A stretch of DNA of 64,000 bases from Aquimarina sp. MMG016 (GTDB taxonomy: Bacteria; Bacteroidota; Bacteroidia; Flavobacteriales; Flavobacteriaceae). This document shows positions 46,702-55,156 of this stretch, piece after piece. The notes below the pieces were generated by a model, which saw only the letters and a list, made by a program, of their open reading frames with translations, made no database searches and was not told where the DNA came from. Location of the stretch: assembly GCF_018100805.1 (NCBI RefSeq), contig NZ_JAGJEA010000003.1, positions 496,001 through 560,000 of the forward strand, written 5' to 3'. Made by a program: the position numbers and the translations under genes. Position 1 is the first letter of the stretch. Every line of letters begins with the position of its first letter.

Positions 46702-46739
46702 AAAAGCGTATAGTTTATATTAAAACTATACGCTTTTTT
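46702..46739 (+). terminator. strong rho-independent terminator after purD
   Basis: A 15-bp perfect stem (46702-46716 with 46723-46737) with a 6-nt loop runs into a six-T tract (46734-46739). The A run on the left side means it can also end the convergent DUF6341-like gene. Confidence 0.93.
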
Positions 46740-46788
46740 ATAAGTTAAACCCCAGACTTTCTCAAATCCAGAGAAAGGTGGAATTTTT

Positions 46789-47022
46789 TTAATTTAAGAA
46801 AGAATGAGCTTTAGGATCTCTATCTTCTTCATTATTATCATTAAACCTTTTAAGCTCTTTCATCCAGTAAAAGAAAGCCACAAAGCCAATAAGCATAAAC
46901 AACCAGTTTACTACATTAGCTGCAGTCCAGCTTTCTAATTCTAATGCTCTTAAAGCATCTAAAGGAATAAAAAGTACATCTACAAATAGATATTCGATAC
47001 CTTCAAAAAAATCTTTCCACAT
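46789..47022 (-). CDS. small membrane protein, DUF6341-like
   Basis: This 77-residue protein has a membrane segment at about 34-52 (VVNWLFMLIGFVAFFYWM) and an acidic tail. I recognise the sequence as a small family conserved in Flavobacteriia, recalled as DUF6341 and sometimes mislabelled uracil phosphoribosyltransferase in databases. No function is known. It is divergent from the DUF6427-like gene, with a 111-bp shared upstream region that holds AT-rich dyads but no clear promoter. Confidence 0.75.
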   Translation of the reverse strand: MWKDFFEGIEYLFVDVLFIPLDALRALELESWTAANVVNWLFMLIGFVAFFYWMKELKRFNDNNEEDRDPKAHSFLN

Positions 47023-47133
47023 ATGATTTTCATTTTCGTTATAAAAAACTAACTAAAAAGTTTTTATACATTCGTTCTACAATACACAAAAAACAATATT
47101 ATATTGTCTGTGACAAAAATATAAAAAATAGTA

Positions 47134-48054
47134 GTGTTATCAAGCTTTTTTAGTAAATCAAAACCAATTAACTTCATAATAATAGCATTGTATATGCTAG
47201 TTTTTTTTGTGATAGCTCATAACAAGATAGGTTTTGAGTTTAATAGGAGCTATGTTTTGCTGTTTTCAGGAGGGTTAGTAGTATATGTTTTATCCATGTT
47301 GTTACTGAACTATATTACTCAGAGGAATGATTTAACACAAAAAAGCACGCATACAGTACTTTTATTTGCTTTTTTGACAACACTTATCCCTAACGCATTA
47401 ACTGATTTTTGGATTGTGTTGTCTAATATATTTGTGCTTTTGGCTGTAATGCGCATTTTGGGTTTAAGAAATGGAAAACAGGTAAAGTCAAAAATTTTAG
47501 ATGCATCGATCTGTGTTGGGATAGCTTCTTTAGCATACTTCTGGAGTATAGGCTTTTTGGTATTTGTTTTTTTAGGTGTGTTATTTTTTGAGCCGAAAAA
47601 CTACAGAAACTGGATCATTCCAATTATTGGGTTATTGATTGTTTTTCTTTTTTCGAATTGCTTTACATTATTATTTTATGATTCCTTTTTTTCTATTCCA
47701 GAGTACACAGATCCGATATCTTTTTCGTTTGATAATTATATAGAAAATCAACAACTATTTTCTTTTGGGACTTTGAGTATTTGTATAGTATTCTTTTTTT
47801 CTATTTACCTGATTACGTTCAAGCGTCATTCTGCAAAGGTAAAACCTGTTTTAAACCTTATCATTGCCCAACTACTAATTGCGGCTGCAATAGTTATAAT
47901 TTCACCAGCGAAAAACACATCAGAGTTATTTTTTGTTACCAGTCCTTTAGCAATAATTGGAACCACTTATTTAGAATTAGAATATAGTAAGTTAGTAAAG
48001 GAGTTTAACATCTGGGTGTTTTTATTACTTCCGTTTACGATATTATTATTTTGA
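47134..48054 (+). CDS. polytopic membrane protein, DUF6427-like
   Basis: This 306-residue protein has about eight to ten hydrophobic helices and little else. It matches my memory of the DUF6427 family, found next to the DUF6341 gene in Flavobacteriia; function unknown. The start is GTG at 47134. The stop overlaps the next start by 4 nt, so it is probably translated together with the nuclease-like gene. Confidence 0.78.
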   Translation: MLSSFFSKSKPINFIIIALYMLVFFVIAHNKIGFEFNRSYVLLFSGGLVVYVLSMLLLNYITQRNDLTQKSTHTVLLFAFLTTLIPNALTDFWIVLSNIFVLLAVMRILGLRNGKQVKSKILDASICVGIASLAYFWSIGFLVFVFLGVLFFEPKNYRNWIIPIIGLLIVFLFSNCFTLLFYDSFFSIPEYTDPISFSFDNYIENQQLFSFGTLSICIVFFFSIYLITFKRHSAKVKPVLNLIIAQLLIAAAIVIISPAKNTSELFFVTSPLAIIGTTYLELEYSKLVKEFNIWVFLLLPFTILLF

Positions 48055-48695
48055 TCAAACCACATTTAGATACGATAGAATCAGAGCTTCAACATCGATT
48101 GCAGTATAAATATGTGTGGTATAGAAAGCAAAATGATCAATGGGATACCTACAGTAATTTTATGTATTCGACTGTGGAGTGGGAGAGTTTGATTCCTAAA
48201 ATAGCTAAGGCTGTTGAAGAGTATAAACTAAACAAAGAAGAATTCTTTTATTACACTATTAATCGATGGTATAATTACTGGAGTGCTTTGGCTATAGAGC
48301 TTATTTTTTCTGAGATGGAAGGAGTTATCCCTGCTAAAAATGAAAAGGATAAGCTAGTGGATTTTTCTTTCTTTGGAAAAAATTTTGATCATAAAACCAG
48401 TGTTTTTCCTAAAGGATTTGGAAAATCAATTGAGTACGCACAACAGCATCCTAAAGAACTATTACTTTGGTTATATCGCAATCAAAGCCAGCAAGGACGC
48501 AAGCATCTAGAAAATAGAATGTTTTTGATTGTGTACTCAGAGGATGGAGAGCACTGGAAATTAAAAGCGCAAATCAGTTGGTTAAAAAATATAATTTCGG
48601 CTTACGTTGCTACTTTTAATGATACAAAATTACATAGATTGCAATTACAACCCTATAAAACGACAACGGCTGGATTGATTTGGGCTCGAAAGTGA
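48051..48695 (+). CDS. 214-aa protein with PD-(D/E)XK nuclease-like motif
   Basis: I do not recognise the family. The sequence shows E83 in a helix (SALAIELIF), D104 in a strand (KLVDFSFFG) and D113-H-K115 (NFDHKTS), followed by a strand (MFLIVYS). This spacing is that of the PD-(D/E)XK nuclease core. The protein is soluble and starts with TTG, overlapping the DUF6427-like gene. It might cut or bind DNA or RNA, but many members of this fold have lost activity or gained other roles. Confidence 0.7.
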   Translation: MIKPHLDTIESELQHRLQYKYVWYRKQNDQWDTYSNFMYSTVEWESLIPKIAKAVEEYKLNKEEFFYYTINRWYNYWSALAIELIFSEMEGVIPAKNEKDKLVDFSFFGKNFDHKTSVFPKGFGKSIEYAQQHPKELLLWLYRNQSQQGRKHLENRMFLIVYSEDGEHWKLKAQISWLKNIISAYVATFNDTKLHRLQLQPYKTTTAGLIWARK

Positions 48696-48921
48696 ACATT
48701 TGGTCTTTGAACTTTTGACAGTATTGGCAAGTTTTTAATTTCCTTTTGTAACAGAAAAACAATTTTTTGTACTTATATAATAAAGGGAAGCTTTTCAAAA
48801 ATAAATAACAACAATTGGTAGGAGTAATGTGGTTAAAATTTTAACTTTTAATTCATTAAATTTACCGTAATTGTCTATGTATAGAAACTTTGTTCAACCA
48901 TTATAAAAACACTAACCGAAT

Positions 48922-50268
48922 ATGTCTGATGATTTTGATTTATTAGAAACAAGTTCTTCTTCTGAACAAGAAAAAGTAGATGTCAACTGGGGCAAAACGA
49001 TTGACCAAATGAAATCTAAGCTATCTCAGGAAGAAAGTCCAGAGATGCGTCAAAAAATATTGAATGCAACATTAGATGATGTTGTAAAAATGGCAGAAAC
49101 TGATAGAAAAACACTATTAGATGCTATTAAAGATTTAACAGACTATCAGGATGAGGTAGGAATTATTTTTGAGAAATTTTCTACGCTTAATGCCAAAGAA
49201 CAAAAAGTTATTGATGATGCTCAGGCTCGTTTAGAAAGAGCAAAAGTAGAATTAGCTTCTGCGGAAGCGGTAAAAGATAACTGGTGGAATAACCTTTTCG
49301 GGAGAAAAAGTAGAATCAAAAAGAAACAAGTAGAATTAGAAGCTGCGCAGAAAGAAAGAGATTTTGCTGATTCTAAAGCTAAAGCTATGTTTCAGGAGCG
49401 TATCGAAAGCGCTGATATACAAACATTACTCAGTGAATTATCTTTTAAAAGTCAGGCAGCAGTAAATCGATTAAAGAATAGAGAGGTTGAAATCAAAGAG
49501 GTAGAAGATAAACTTCAGGTTGCCATTGTTGAAGCCAGCAATAATCATATGAAAGCCTTAGAAAAAAAGGCAGAGACCGAAGAGAAGTTAGAAGAACAAT
49601 ATGCATTGCTTAAACAAGCTCGCCAAGAATTGGAAGAGGTAGTGGATAAGCAATCAACAGAATATTCCGAAGCTATTAGTAAAGTAACAACACTAGAACA
49701 AAAGGTGGAAGAGCTCGAAGGTCTGAAAAATGCATATATTACTTTGGCGGCAAGTAAGGATAGCTTTGTTCATAAACATAATCTTACGATCAAAGTGTTA
49801 ACTTCACTTAGAAGTAATCTACAAACGCATAGAGCCAAACTAAAATCTGATACCGAAGAACGTGTTAAATATTATGATGGCTATGTAGTAGCGCTTAAAG
49901 CTAGAACAGATCAGGAGTTTGCAGCTATTTTAGAACATCTTGGTGTAAAGACTGATGAACATATTGGAGAAACACTGGCTTCTATGCATACTGCTAGTTC
50001 TAAAGCACGTCAGGATATGATGGAAAATATACCTGTTCACGAAAAAGTGATGAAAGGTATTTATAGTAGTTATGCAGAATCATTACAAGAAATAAGAGCT
50101 AAAGATTCTGAAATACGTAAGGATTTTGCGAATCGTTATGGAATCGATATGAAGGAGTTGTTCGAAGAATATTATAGTTCTGATAACACTACTCCATCTG
50201 ATGATGGTGAAGAAAGTGTAGAAAAAACTGCTCCTGAGCCAGATTCAGGTGATGATCTATTATCATAA
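48922..50268 (+). CDS. long coiled-coil protein, first gene of AAA+ operon
   Basis: This 448-residue acidic, soluble protein is dominated by heptad-like helices, best seen at about 100-145 and 185-285 (LEEQYALLKQARQELEEV and neighbours). A short basic-aromatic stretch DNWWNNLFGRKSRIKK near 117-132 interrupts the first coil and could touch membrane. The C terminus is Asp/Glu/Ser-rich. The overall look recalls TelA-like proteins and proteins labelled microtubule-binding in flavobacterial genomes, but no enzymatic motif is present. It begins the operon after a 226-bp gap. The gap holds a GTTAAAATTTTAAC palindrome (48832-48845). Confidence 0.85.
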   Translation: MSDDFDLLETSSSSEQEKVDVNWGKTIDQMKSKLSQEESPEMRQKILNATLDDVVKMAETDRKTLLDAIKDLTDYQDEVGIIFEKFSTLNAKEQKVIDDAQARLERAKVELASAEAVKDNWWNNLFGRKSRIKKKQVELEAAQKERDFADSKAKAMFQERIESADIQTLLSELSFKSQAAVNRLKNREVEIKEVEDKLQVAIVEASNNHMKALEKKAETEEKLEEQYALLKQARQELEEVVDKQSTEYSEAISKVTTLEQKVEELEGLKNAYITLAASKDSFVHKHNLTIKVLTSLRSNLQTHRAKLKSDTEERVKYYDGYVVALKARTDQEFAAILEHLGVKTDEHIGETLASMHTASSKARQDMMENIPVHEKVMKGIYSSYAESLQEIRAKDSEIRKDFANRYGIDMKELFEEYYSSDNTTPSDDGEESVEKTAPEPDSGDDLLS

Positions 50269-50340
50269 TATAAAAATGCTTTCCTGAGGATAGTGTGGAA
50301 AGCTTTGAGGTGATTCTTTTATTTTAGAAAACCAATCAAC

Positions 50341-51390
50341 ATGCCTGTTAATCAAATAGTAACTCCATTAGATTCAGCCGTTTTAGATTCTAAGGAGCAG
50401 TATTCCTTATACTTTAAAATTGTCGACCATGCTTTAAAAGAACTGGTTAGTTCGATTAAGAAGTATTACATCTTTTCGGATCAGGAATCTGTATTTATTA
50501 AACAGTATTGTGAACTATTGATCTATTCTATTGAGGCAATGCGTATAAAATATCTATACGATAAAGAAGCGCTGCTAAAGATTGACTTAACAGAGTCCGG
50601 ATTCCCTAATTATTTAGAATTAAGGTATTTGTATAATGATTTGTTGCTAAGAAATGAATATGTAGAAAAATTACCAAATATTGAGGAATTGAGAAATGAT
50701 TTCCTGGATCAATTATTAAGAGATAAAAAACATATTTCTGACGAAAAGTTGCATCAAGCCTCTTCTATTATTTATTATACGACTATTGATCAAAATTATA
50801 TTTTTAAGCGCTTTATTCAAGGTAAGATTATAAAGACCACGGATCACGAATCAGAATATGTAGTAAGCTGGTGTTTTTATGATATTTCTTTAAATCGCCC
50901 TTTTATATGTTTTATGTATTTCAACTATAGCGGAAAGAGGATAGAGGAATATACCAAAGAAATATATGAGGTTTTAAAGAATAATGCAGATAGGAATATG
51001 AATTTGGATGCTATGGCTTTTGGGATAGATAAAAAATTATCAAAAGTAAAGCCAAGAAAAATTCGAAGAATTGATCTTGGCCCAATACATTCAGTTTTTG
51101 CTAAGGACGAAAATGTGATTACACATGCAGTAATGACAAGTATTGTAGCAAAGGAAACAGATCTTTCATCTTTTGTATTATCCCTTAATGTAGATCAGGT
51201 ACATACCAAAGGATCTTTTAAAGAAGGAAAATTTTTGTCAAGCCAGGAACTGCAAATATGGAATGCTGAAAAATCAGAAAACTATCTATTTGCATCTCAT
51301 AGAACAATACAAATGTTATATGATAAATTACCAATGCTAATGGACACTTTGACTACAAAGCCGTTCGAAGTAAATGAATTAACAAACTAA
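50341..51390 (+). CDS. unknown soluble protein of the AAA+ operon
   Basis: This 349-residue protein has no signal peptide, membrane helix or known motif that I recognise. It has a mostly helical N-terminal half (about 1-150) and a mixed alpha/beta C-terminal half with YVVSWCFYDISLNRPFICFM near 179-198. It lies 72 nt after the coiled-coil gene and 24 nt before the ATPase gene. The context points to a partner or adaptor of the ATPase. Confidence 0.8.
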   Translation: MPVNQIVTPLDSAVLDSKEQYSLYFKIVDHALKELVSSIKKYYIFSDQESVFIKQYCELLIYSIEAMRIKYLYDKEALLKIDLTESGFPNYLELRYLYNDLLLRNEYVEKLPNIEELRNDFLDQLLRDKKHISDEKLHQASSIIYYTTIDQNYIFKRFIQGKIIKTTDHESEYVVSWCFYDISLNRPFICFMYFNYSGKRIEEYTKEIYEVLKNNADRNMNLDAMAFGIDKKLSKVKPRKIRRIDLGPIHSVFAKDENVITHAVMTSIVAKETDLSSFVLSLNVDQVHTKGSFKEGKFLSSQELQIWNAEKSENYLFASHRTIQMLYDKLPMLMDTLTTKPFEVNELTN

Positions 51391-51414
51391 ACAGCCAATA
51401 GACCAACAAATACT

Positions 51415-53379
51415 ATGGAACATAATGCTACTTTTCCCATAAAAAATTCAGAATTAGCTATTCTCAGAGAAGAAGCATCTTCATACCTAAAAGGAATACA
51501 GTGGGAGCAAGGATATAAAGCTAAAAACAGAGATAAAACTTCTGGAAAGGAAGATAATATCCTTTTGTATTTATCCAAAGCAACATCAGGAACAGATGCT
51601 ACTGCTGTAGCTTCGGTTTCCAAAACTATTTTGGCACTTAAAAAGAGACTATTACCTAATTCTACAGCAATTCCTATACACTTAAACCAAACTCTTTTTT
51701 CGGTTCAGGAAGGAATAACAATTGGGATATGGTTAAAAGACAGCTATTATGATGCTTCTGGTTTATCAGTGCTGAATGAAGGTAAATCTAACCTAAGTTC
51801 AGATCAAAAACGAGAATTTGAATCTAAGCAAAACACTGCCACTGCATTTATGCTCTTTGGTTCGGCTTATTTCATTTTACATCAGCTTAAGGATTTGGCT
51901 TCAGATGATTTGAGTGTAATGAAAAATAAGTTTTCCGGCATACCAGAACTTTCACTACAATCACCGCTTAAGGGAATTTCGTGCGCGCTGTTTTATTATG
52001 AAAAATATTTAAGCCATCCTGAAATCATTACCTCAGATAAAGATGTGATTGATTTTACAGTAGTTTATTTTGAAGCACTAATTGATGAAATTGAACTTAG
52101 GAAAAATTCTTTAGATCATACAGAAGTAATAACAGATCGAACTTATAAACTCGAAGATTCTGAATTTGCAGTTTCCGGCTGGGAAAATGTATTTACTGGT
52201 GCTGCAAAAAGTGTAGAGTTTAATAAAATAAGATTCGAAGAAATTGTCGGTAACCGAGATGCAAAGCATTTTGCCAGAAGACTAACAGAGCGTATCCTTA
52301 GTTATGACTTTAATGCAAAGAAAAACCCGTTTCAGGAACTTGGTGGTTTTATGCCGGTATTTATGGGATACGGAATTCCAGGGACTGGAAAAAGTATGTT
52401 AATCGCTGCGATCGCAACGATGTTAAAGGAGAGATGCGACCATTTGGACATTCCATTCCTGTTTCACCCTATGCCAGATACATTGATTTCTACCTTTCAG
52501 GGAGGATCAGCAGAAAAAATGGTGCAATGGATGAAGCCCATGCAAGATCCTAATAAGATTATTTTTGCGCCAATTGATGATGCAGAGAATAATTTACAAG
52601 AACGAACGGCACAAGGTGTTTCTGCTGGAGTTAAAGAAGTAATAGGTGTTTTTCTAAGATATACAGAAGGTGCTTATGCTGTGAATTATGGTAACTGTTC
52701 GGTGGGACTGTTTACTAATTTGCCTGAACAATTAGATAAAGCCGTAATTTCCAGAATCCAAGGGAGATTTAAAATTGATGGAGCTAGAACGATTCCGGAT
52801 TTTCTAGATCAGGATTACTTATGGTGGAACAAATTGAACAACACCTTGCCAGATTTTGTGAATATGAAAACACCGAAGTATCAGTTTTTAAGCGAACAAG
52901 GATTGGCAGCCAATATGGGAGAGATTTTAGATAAAGTAGAAAAACCAACAGAAGAACGTATTGCAGAAATATATGAAAGGGTAGAGAAAAAGCATAAAAC
53001 TTCAGAACATATGTTTTTTGCTGATTTCTATAAAGAGATTCAAAAAGAATTCCCATTCTTTTCATCTAGGGATATCAGAAATATTCAAAGTGCAATTTCT
53101 TTAAGATTAACGGATTTTGATCTTCCTTCAGAATGGTTTGAGAATCCTAAACTGTACTTTCAGAAAGATTATGAAACCAAATTTAGCTCGTTACAGGGAC
53201 TAATGAAGGATAATATGGGCAATCTGAACTTTTCTGATATCAGAAGACAAGAGGTGATCAGATATATCGATAATATGGCCATAATAGCTGATACAGACTT
53301 TAAACGAAAAGTAGAGCAACAAGTAACGCATATGAATATTAATCAGGAAGCCAGAAAAGTATTCGAAAACGGTAAATGA
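51415..53379 (+). CDS. AAA+ ATPase with novel N-terminal domain
   Basis: This 654-residue protein has an unrecognised helical N-terminal domain (about 1-270), a AAA+ core (about 275-470) and a C-terminal helical region. Visible motifs are Walker A GIPGTGKS (320-327), a Walker B-like strand IIFAPIDDAE (382-391), a sensor-1-like TN (434-435) and likely arginine fingers in SRIQGRF (446-452). The Walker B carries DD-x-E in place of the usual DE, so the catalytic glutamate may be E391 or replaced by D389. The family resembles CDC48/spastin-type remodellers more than helicase loaders. Its substrate is probably encoded next to it. Confidence 0.88.
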   Translation: MEHNATFPIKNSELAILREEASSYLKGIQWEQGYKAKNRDKTSGKEDNILLYLSKATSGTDATAVASVSKTILALKKRLLPNSTAIPIHLNQTLFSVQEGITIGIWLKDSYYDASGLSVLNEGKSNLSSDQKREFESKQNTATAFMLFGSAYFILHQLKDLASDDLSVMKNKFSGIPELSLQSPLKGISCALFYYEKYLSHPEIITSDKDVIDFTVVYFEALIDEIELRKNSLDHTEVITDRTYKLEDSEFAVSGWENVFTGAAKSVEFNKIRFEEIVGNRDAKHFARRLTERILSYDFNAKKNPFQELGGFMPVFMGYGIPGTGKSMLIAAIATMLKERCDHLDIPFLFHPMPDTLISTFQGGSAEKMVQWMKPMQDPNKIIFAPIDDAENNLQERTAQGVSAGVKEVIGVFLRYTEGAYAVNYGNCSVGLFTNLPEQLDKAVISRIQGRFKIDGARTIPDFLDQDYLWWNKLNNTLPDFVNMKTPKYQFLSEQGLAANMGEILDKVEKPTEERIAEIYERVEKKHKTSEHMFFADFYKEIQKEFPFFSSRDIRNIQSAISLRLTDFDLPSEWFENPKLYFQKDYETKFSSLQGLMKDNMGNLNFSDIRRQEVIRYIDNMAIIADTDFKRKVEQQVTHMNINQEARKVFENGK

Positions 53380-53382
53380 TAA

Positions 53383-54633
53383 ATGGATAAATTAAGAAAG
53401 GAAAATCTATTTGGGGCCGAATTGGTTCCTGTTAAAGGTTCTTTGGTAGAACGCTATAACCAATGTCTTAAGATGATTGGTAAGACTCCTACTGAGCTTT
53501 CTGAATTTTCTATTGATGGTATCGGGTGGAGTCCTGAAGTTGCAGAGGAGAAAAACGATGCATACTACTTAAATAATGGCGAAGCTAATCCTAATGCTAT
53601 TATTATAACTCCATACCAAAAGGATAGTCCGGTATATGTACCTTTTCATAGTTTTGATAAAAATATCATGAGTTTGATATTCGAAACCTACCCAGGAATC
53701 ATCAATGACATTACCAAAGATGGTGGGATTTGTGTAGATATGGATCAGTTTATCGATGCTTTTTATGAACCCTTTGATTTGTTGAAATATCAAAACATTT
53801 CCGTAGGTTTCAAACTGGTTAATGATTTGGATAAAGTTCAAAAAGAACAACTAAAACTTATCGAACATTTTAATGAAGGAAATAATCTCATTGATGAAGA
53901 AATTCATTTGCAATTATTGGCTTCTGCCAGAAAATATGGAGATTTAAGAAAACGAAAGCTTACCTTAAAGCCTCTTACCTATAAAACAGCTTCTTTTTAT
54001 ACCAAAGCATTTGGAGGTGTTTTTGTAATAAAAGATTATATAAAACCAATCTTAATCTTTGAATCCGAGAAATGGTACAAAGAAGCTATAGAGGATACAA
54101 CACTAGATGTAATTATCTATCGAATAGATGAAAAAGATTTGGTTCAGCAGTTGATTGGACACAGGATTCTTAGATACAATTTGCTAAATATTAACCAATC
54201 AGATCGTTACAAAAGGATAAAGAATTTCATGTTTGTAGAGCAACTGGAAGATGTAGAACATGACATAAAAGAGATTTTGGACAATCAGATTCTTTTTAAG
54301 AGTTATCTTAATAAGATGGATATCGAAAAAAGAAAGATTGTAATGGGTGTAGAACTATTTAACGAAAAACAAAGAGTCAATCAACAAACAGAGATGTCAA
54401 GATACATTGACCCTAATTTTTTTAATGCATTATGCGAACCAAATATCTTATACTCTGAAGAAGAAAAAGAGCTTATCTGGAAACTGTTAACAAAAATCTC
54501 CCCAAAGGATCCTTTACACCTATATTGGTTTGATAAAGAAAAGTTCTATGTACATTATAAAACCTGGGATGAATCTTATCAAGAATGGGTGATAGAATAT
54601 ATTAAAATACAGCATCAAAAAATAGAATTATGA
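53383..54633 (+). CDS. unknown soluble protein of the AAA+ operon (possibly DUF6638)
   Basis: This 416-residue protein starts 3 nt after the ATPase stop. It has no membrane segment or catalytic motif that I recognise. The sequence is mixed alpha/beta with a charged helical stretch at about 285-340. From memory it may correspond to DUF6638, a Bacteroidota family without function; I could not check this. The close spacing suggests tight co-expression with the ATPase. Confidence 0.78.
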   Translation: MDKLRKENLFGAELVPVKGSLVERYNQCLKMIGKTPTELSEFSIDGIGWSPEVAEEKNDAYYLNNGEANPNAIIITPYQKDSPVYVPFHSFDKNIMSLIFETYPGIINDITKDGGICVDMDQFIDAFYEPFDLLKYQNISVGFKLVNDLDKVQKEQLKLIEHFNEGNNLIDEEIHLQLLASARKYGDLRKRKLTLKPLTYKTASFYTKAFGGVFVIKDYIKPILIFESEKWYKEAIEDTTLDVIIYRIDEKDLVQQLIGHRILRYNLLNINQSDRYKRIKNFMFVEQLEDVEHDIKEILDNQILFKSYLNKMDIEKRKIVMGVELFNEKQRVNQQTEMSRYIDPNFFNALCEPNILYSEEEKELIWKLLTKISPKDPLHLYWFDKEKFYVHYKTWDESYQEWVIEYIKIQHQKIEL

Positions 54634-55145
54634 CTTTAGAAATCATTGTATTTATCGGAGCTATTCTCTTGGGGATATTAATGTATTGGAGAGAATCAAG
54701 AAATAATGCGTTGTATCGCTTTTTTAATAAGTTATTAAATACCAAAAAGTTGCAAATGAAAGCTTCTGATCGTAAGGGGTTTTTATTTCAGCAAAACTTC
54801 ATTTTCAGGCTGGTTTATATGACGCTGTTATGTGGATTGGTGTATGGTGGGGTGAGTGCGTTAACACCATTGAATATTTTTAGTTTTGAGCTGTTTACAG
54901 CTTCGGTTGTAGGAATGCTAGGGGGAAGTTATCTGGCATCCGCAATTCTTTTTGCTAATTCTAAAATTGAAGATAATAAGGATATCGTAGAAGAGACTAT
55001 TAGTAAGGGAAAAGATTTTATTGATGATATAGTCGATAACAAACCCGAGGAGTCTTCTCGTGAAGCCCCGAAAACTGAAGAAACACCAAAAGAAGAGAAA
55101 AAAAGTGCCAGAGAACGGCTAAAAGACAAAGGGTTGTTAAAGTAA
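54630..55145 (+). CDS. small membrane protein of the AAA+ operon
   Basis: This 171-residue protein has an N-terminal helix (about 3-20) and two closely spaced helices (about 58-78 and 85-108), followed by a highly charged, Glu/Lys/Pro-rich cytoplasmic tail ending in ARERLKDKGLLK. It overlaps the preceding gene by 4 nt. The tail could be a docking site for the coiled-coil protein or the ATPase. I do not recognise the family. Confidence 0.8.
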   Translation: MTLEIIVFIGAILLGILMYWRESRNNALYRFFNKLLNTKKLQMKASDRKGFLFQQNFIFRLVYMTLLCGLVYGGVSALTPLNIFSFELFTASVVGMLGGSYLASAILFANSKIEDNKDIVEETISKGKDFIDDIVDNKPEESSREAPKTEETPKEEKKSARERLKDKGLLK

Positions 55146-55156
55146 TTCAGGAAGAG

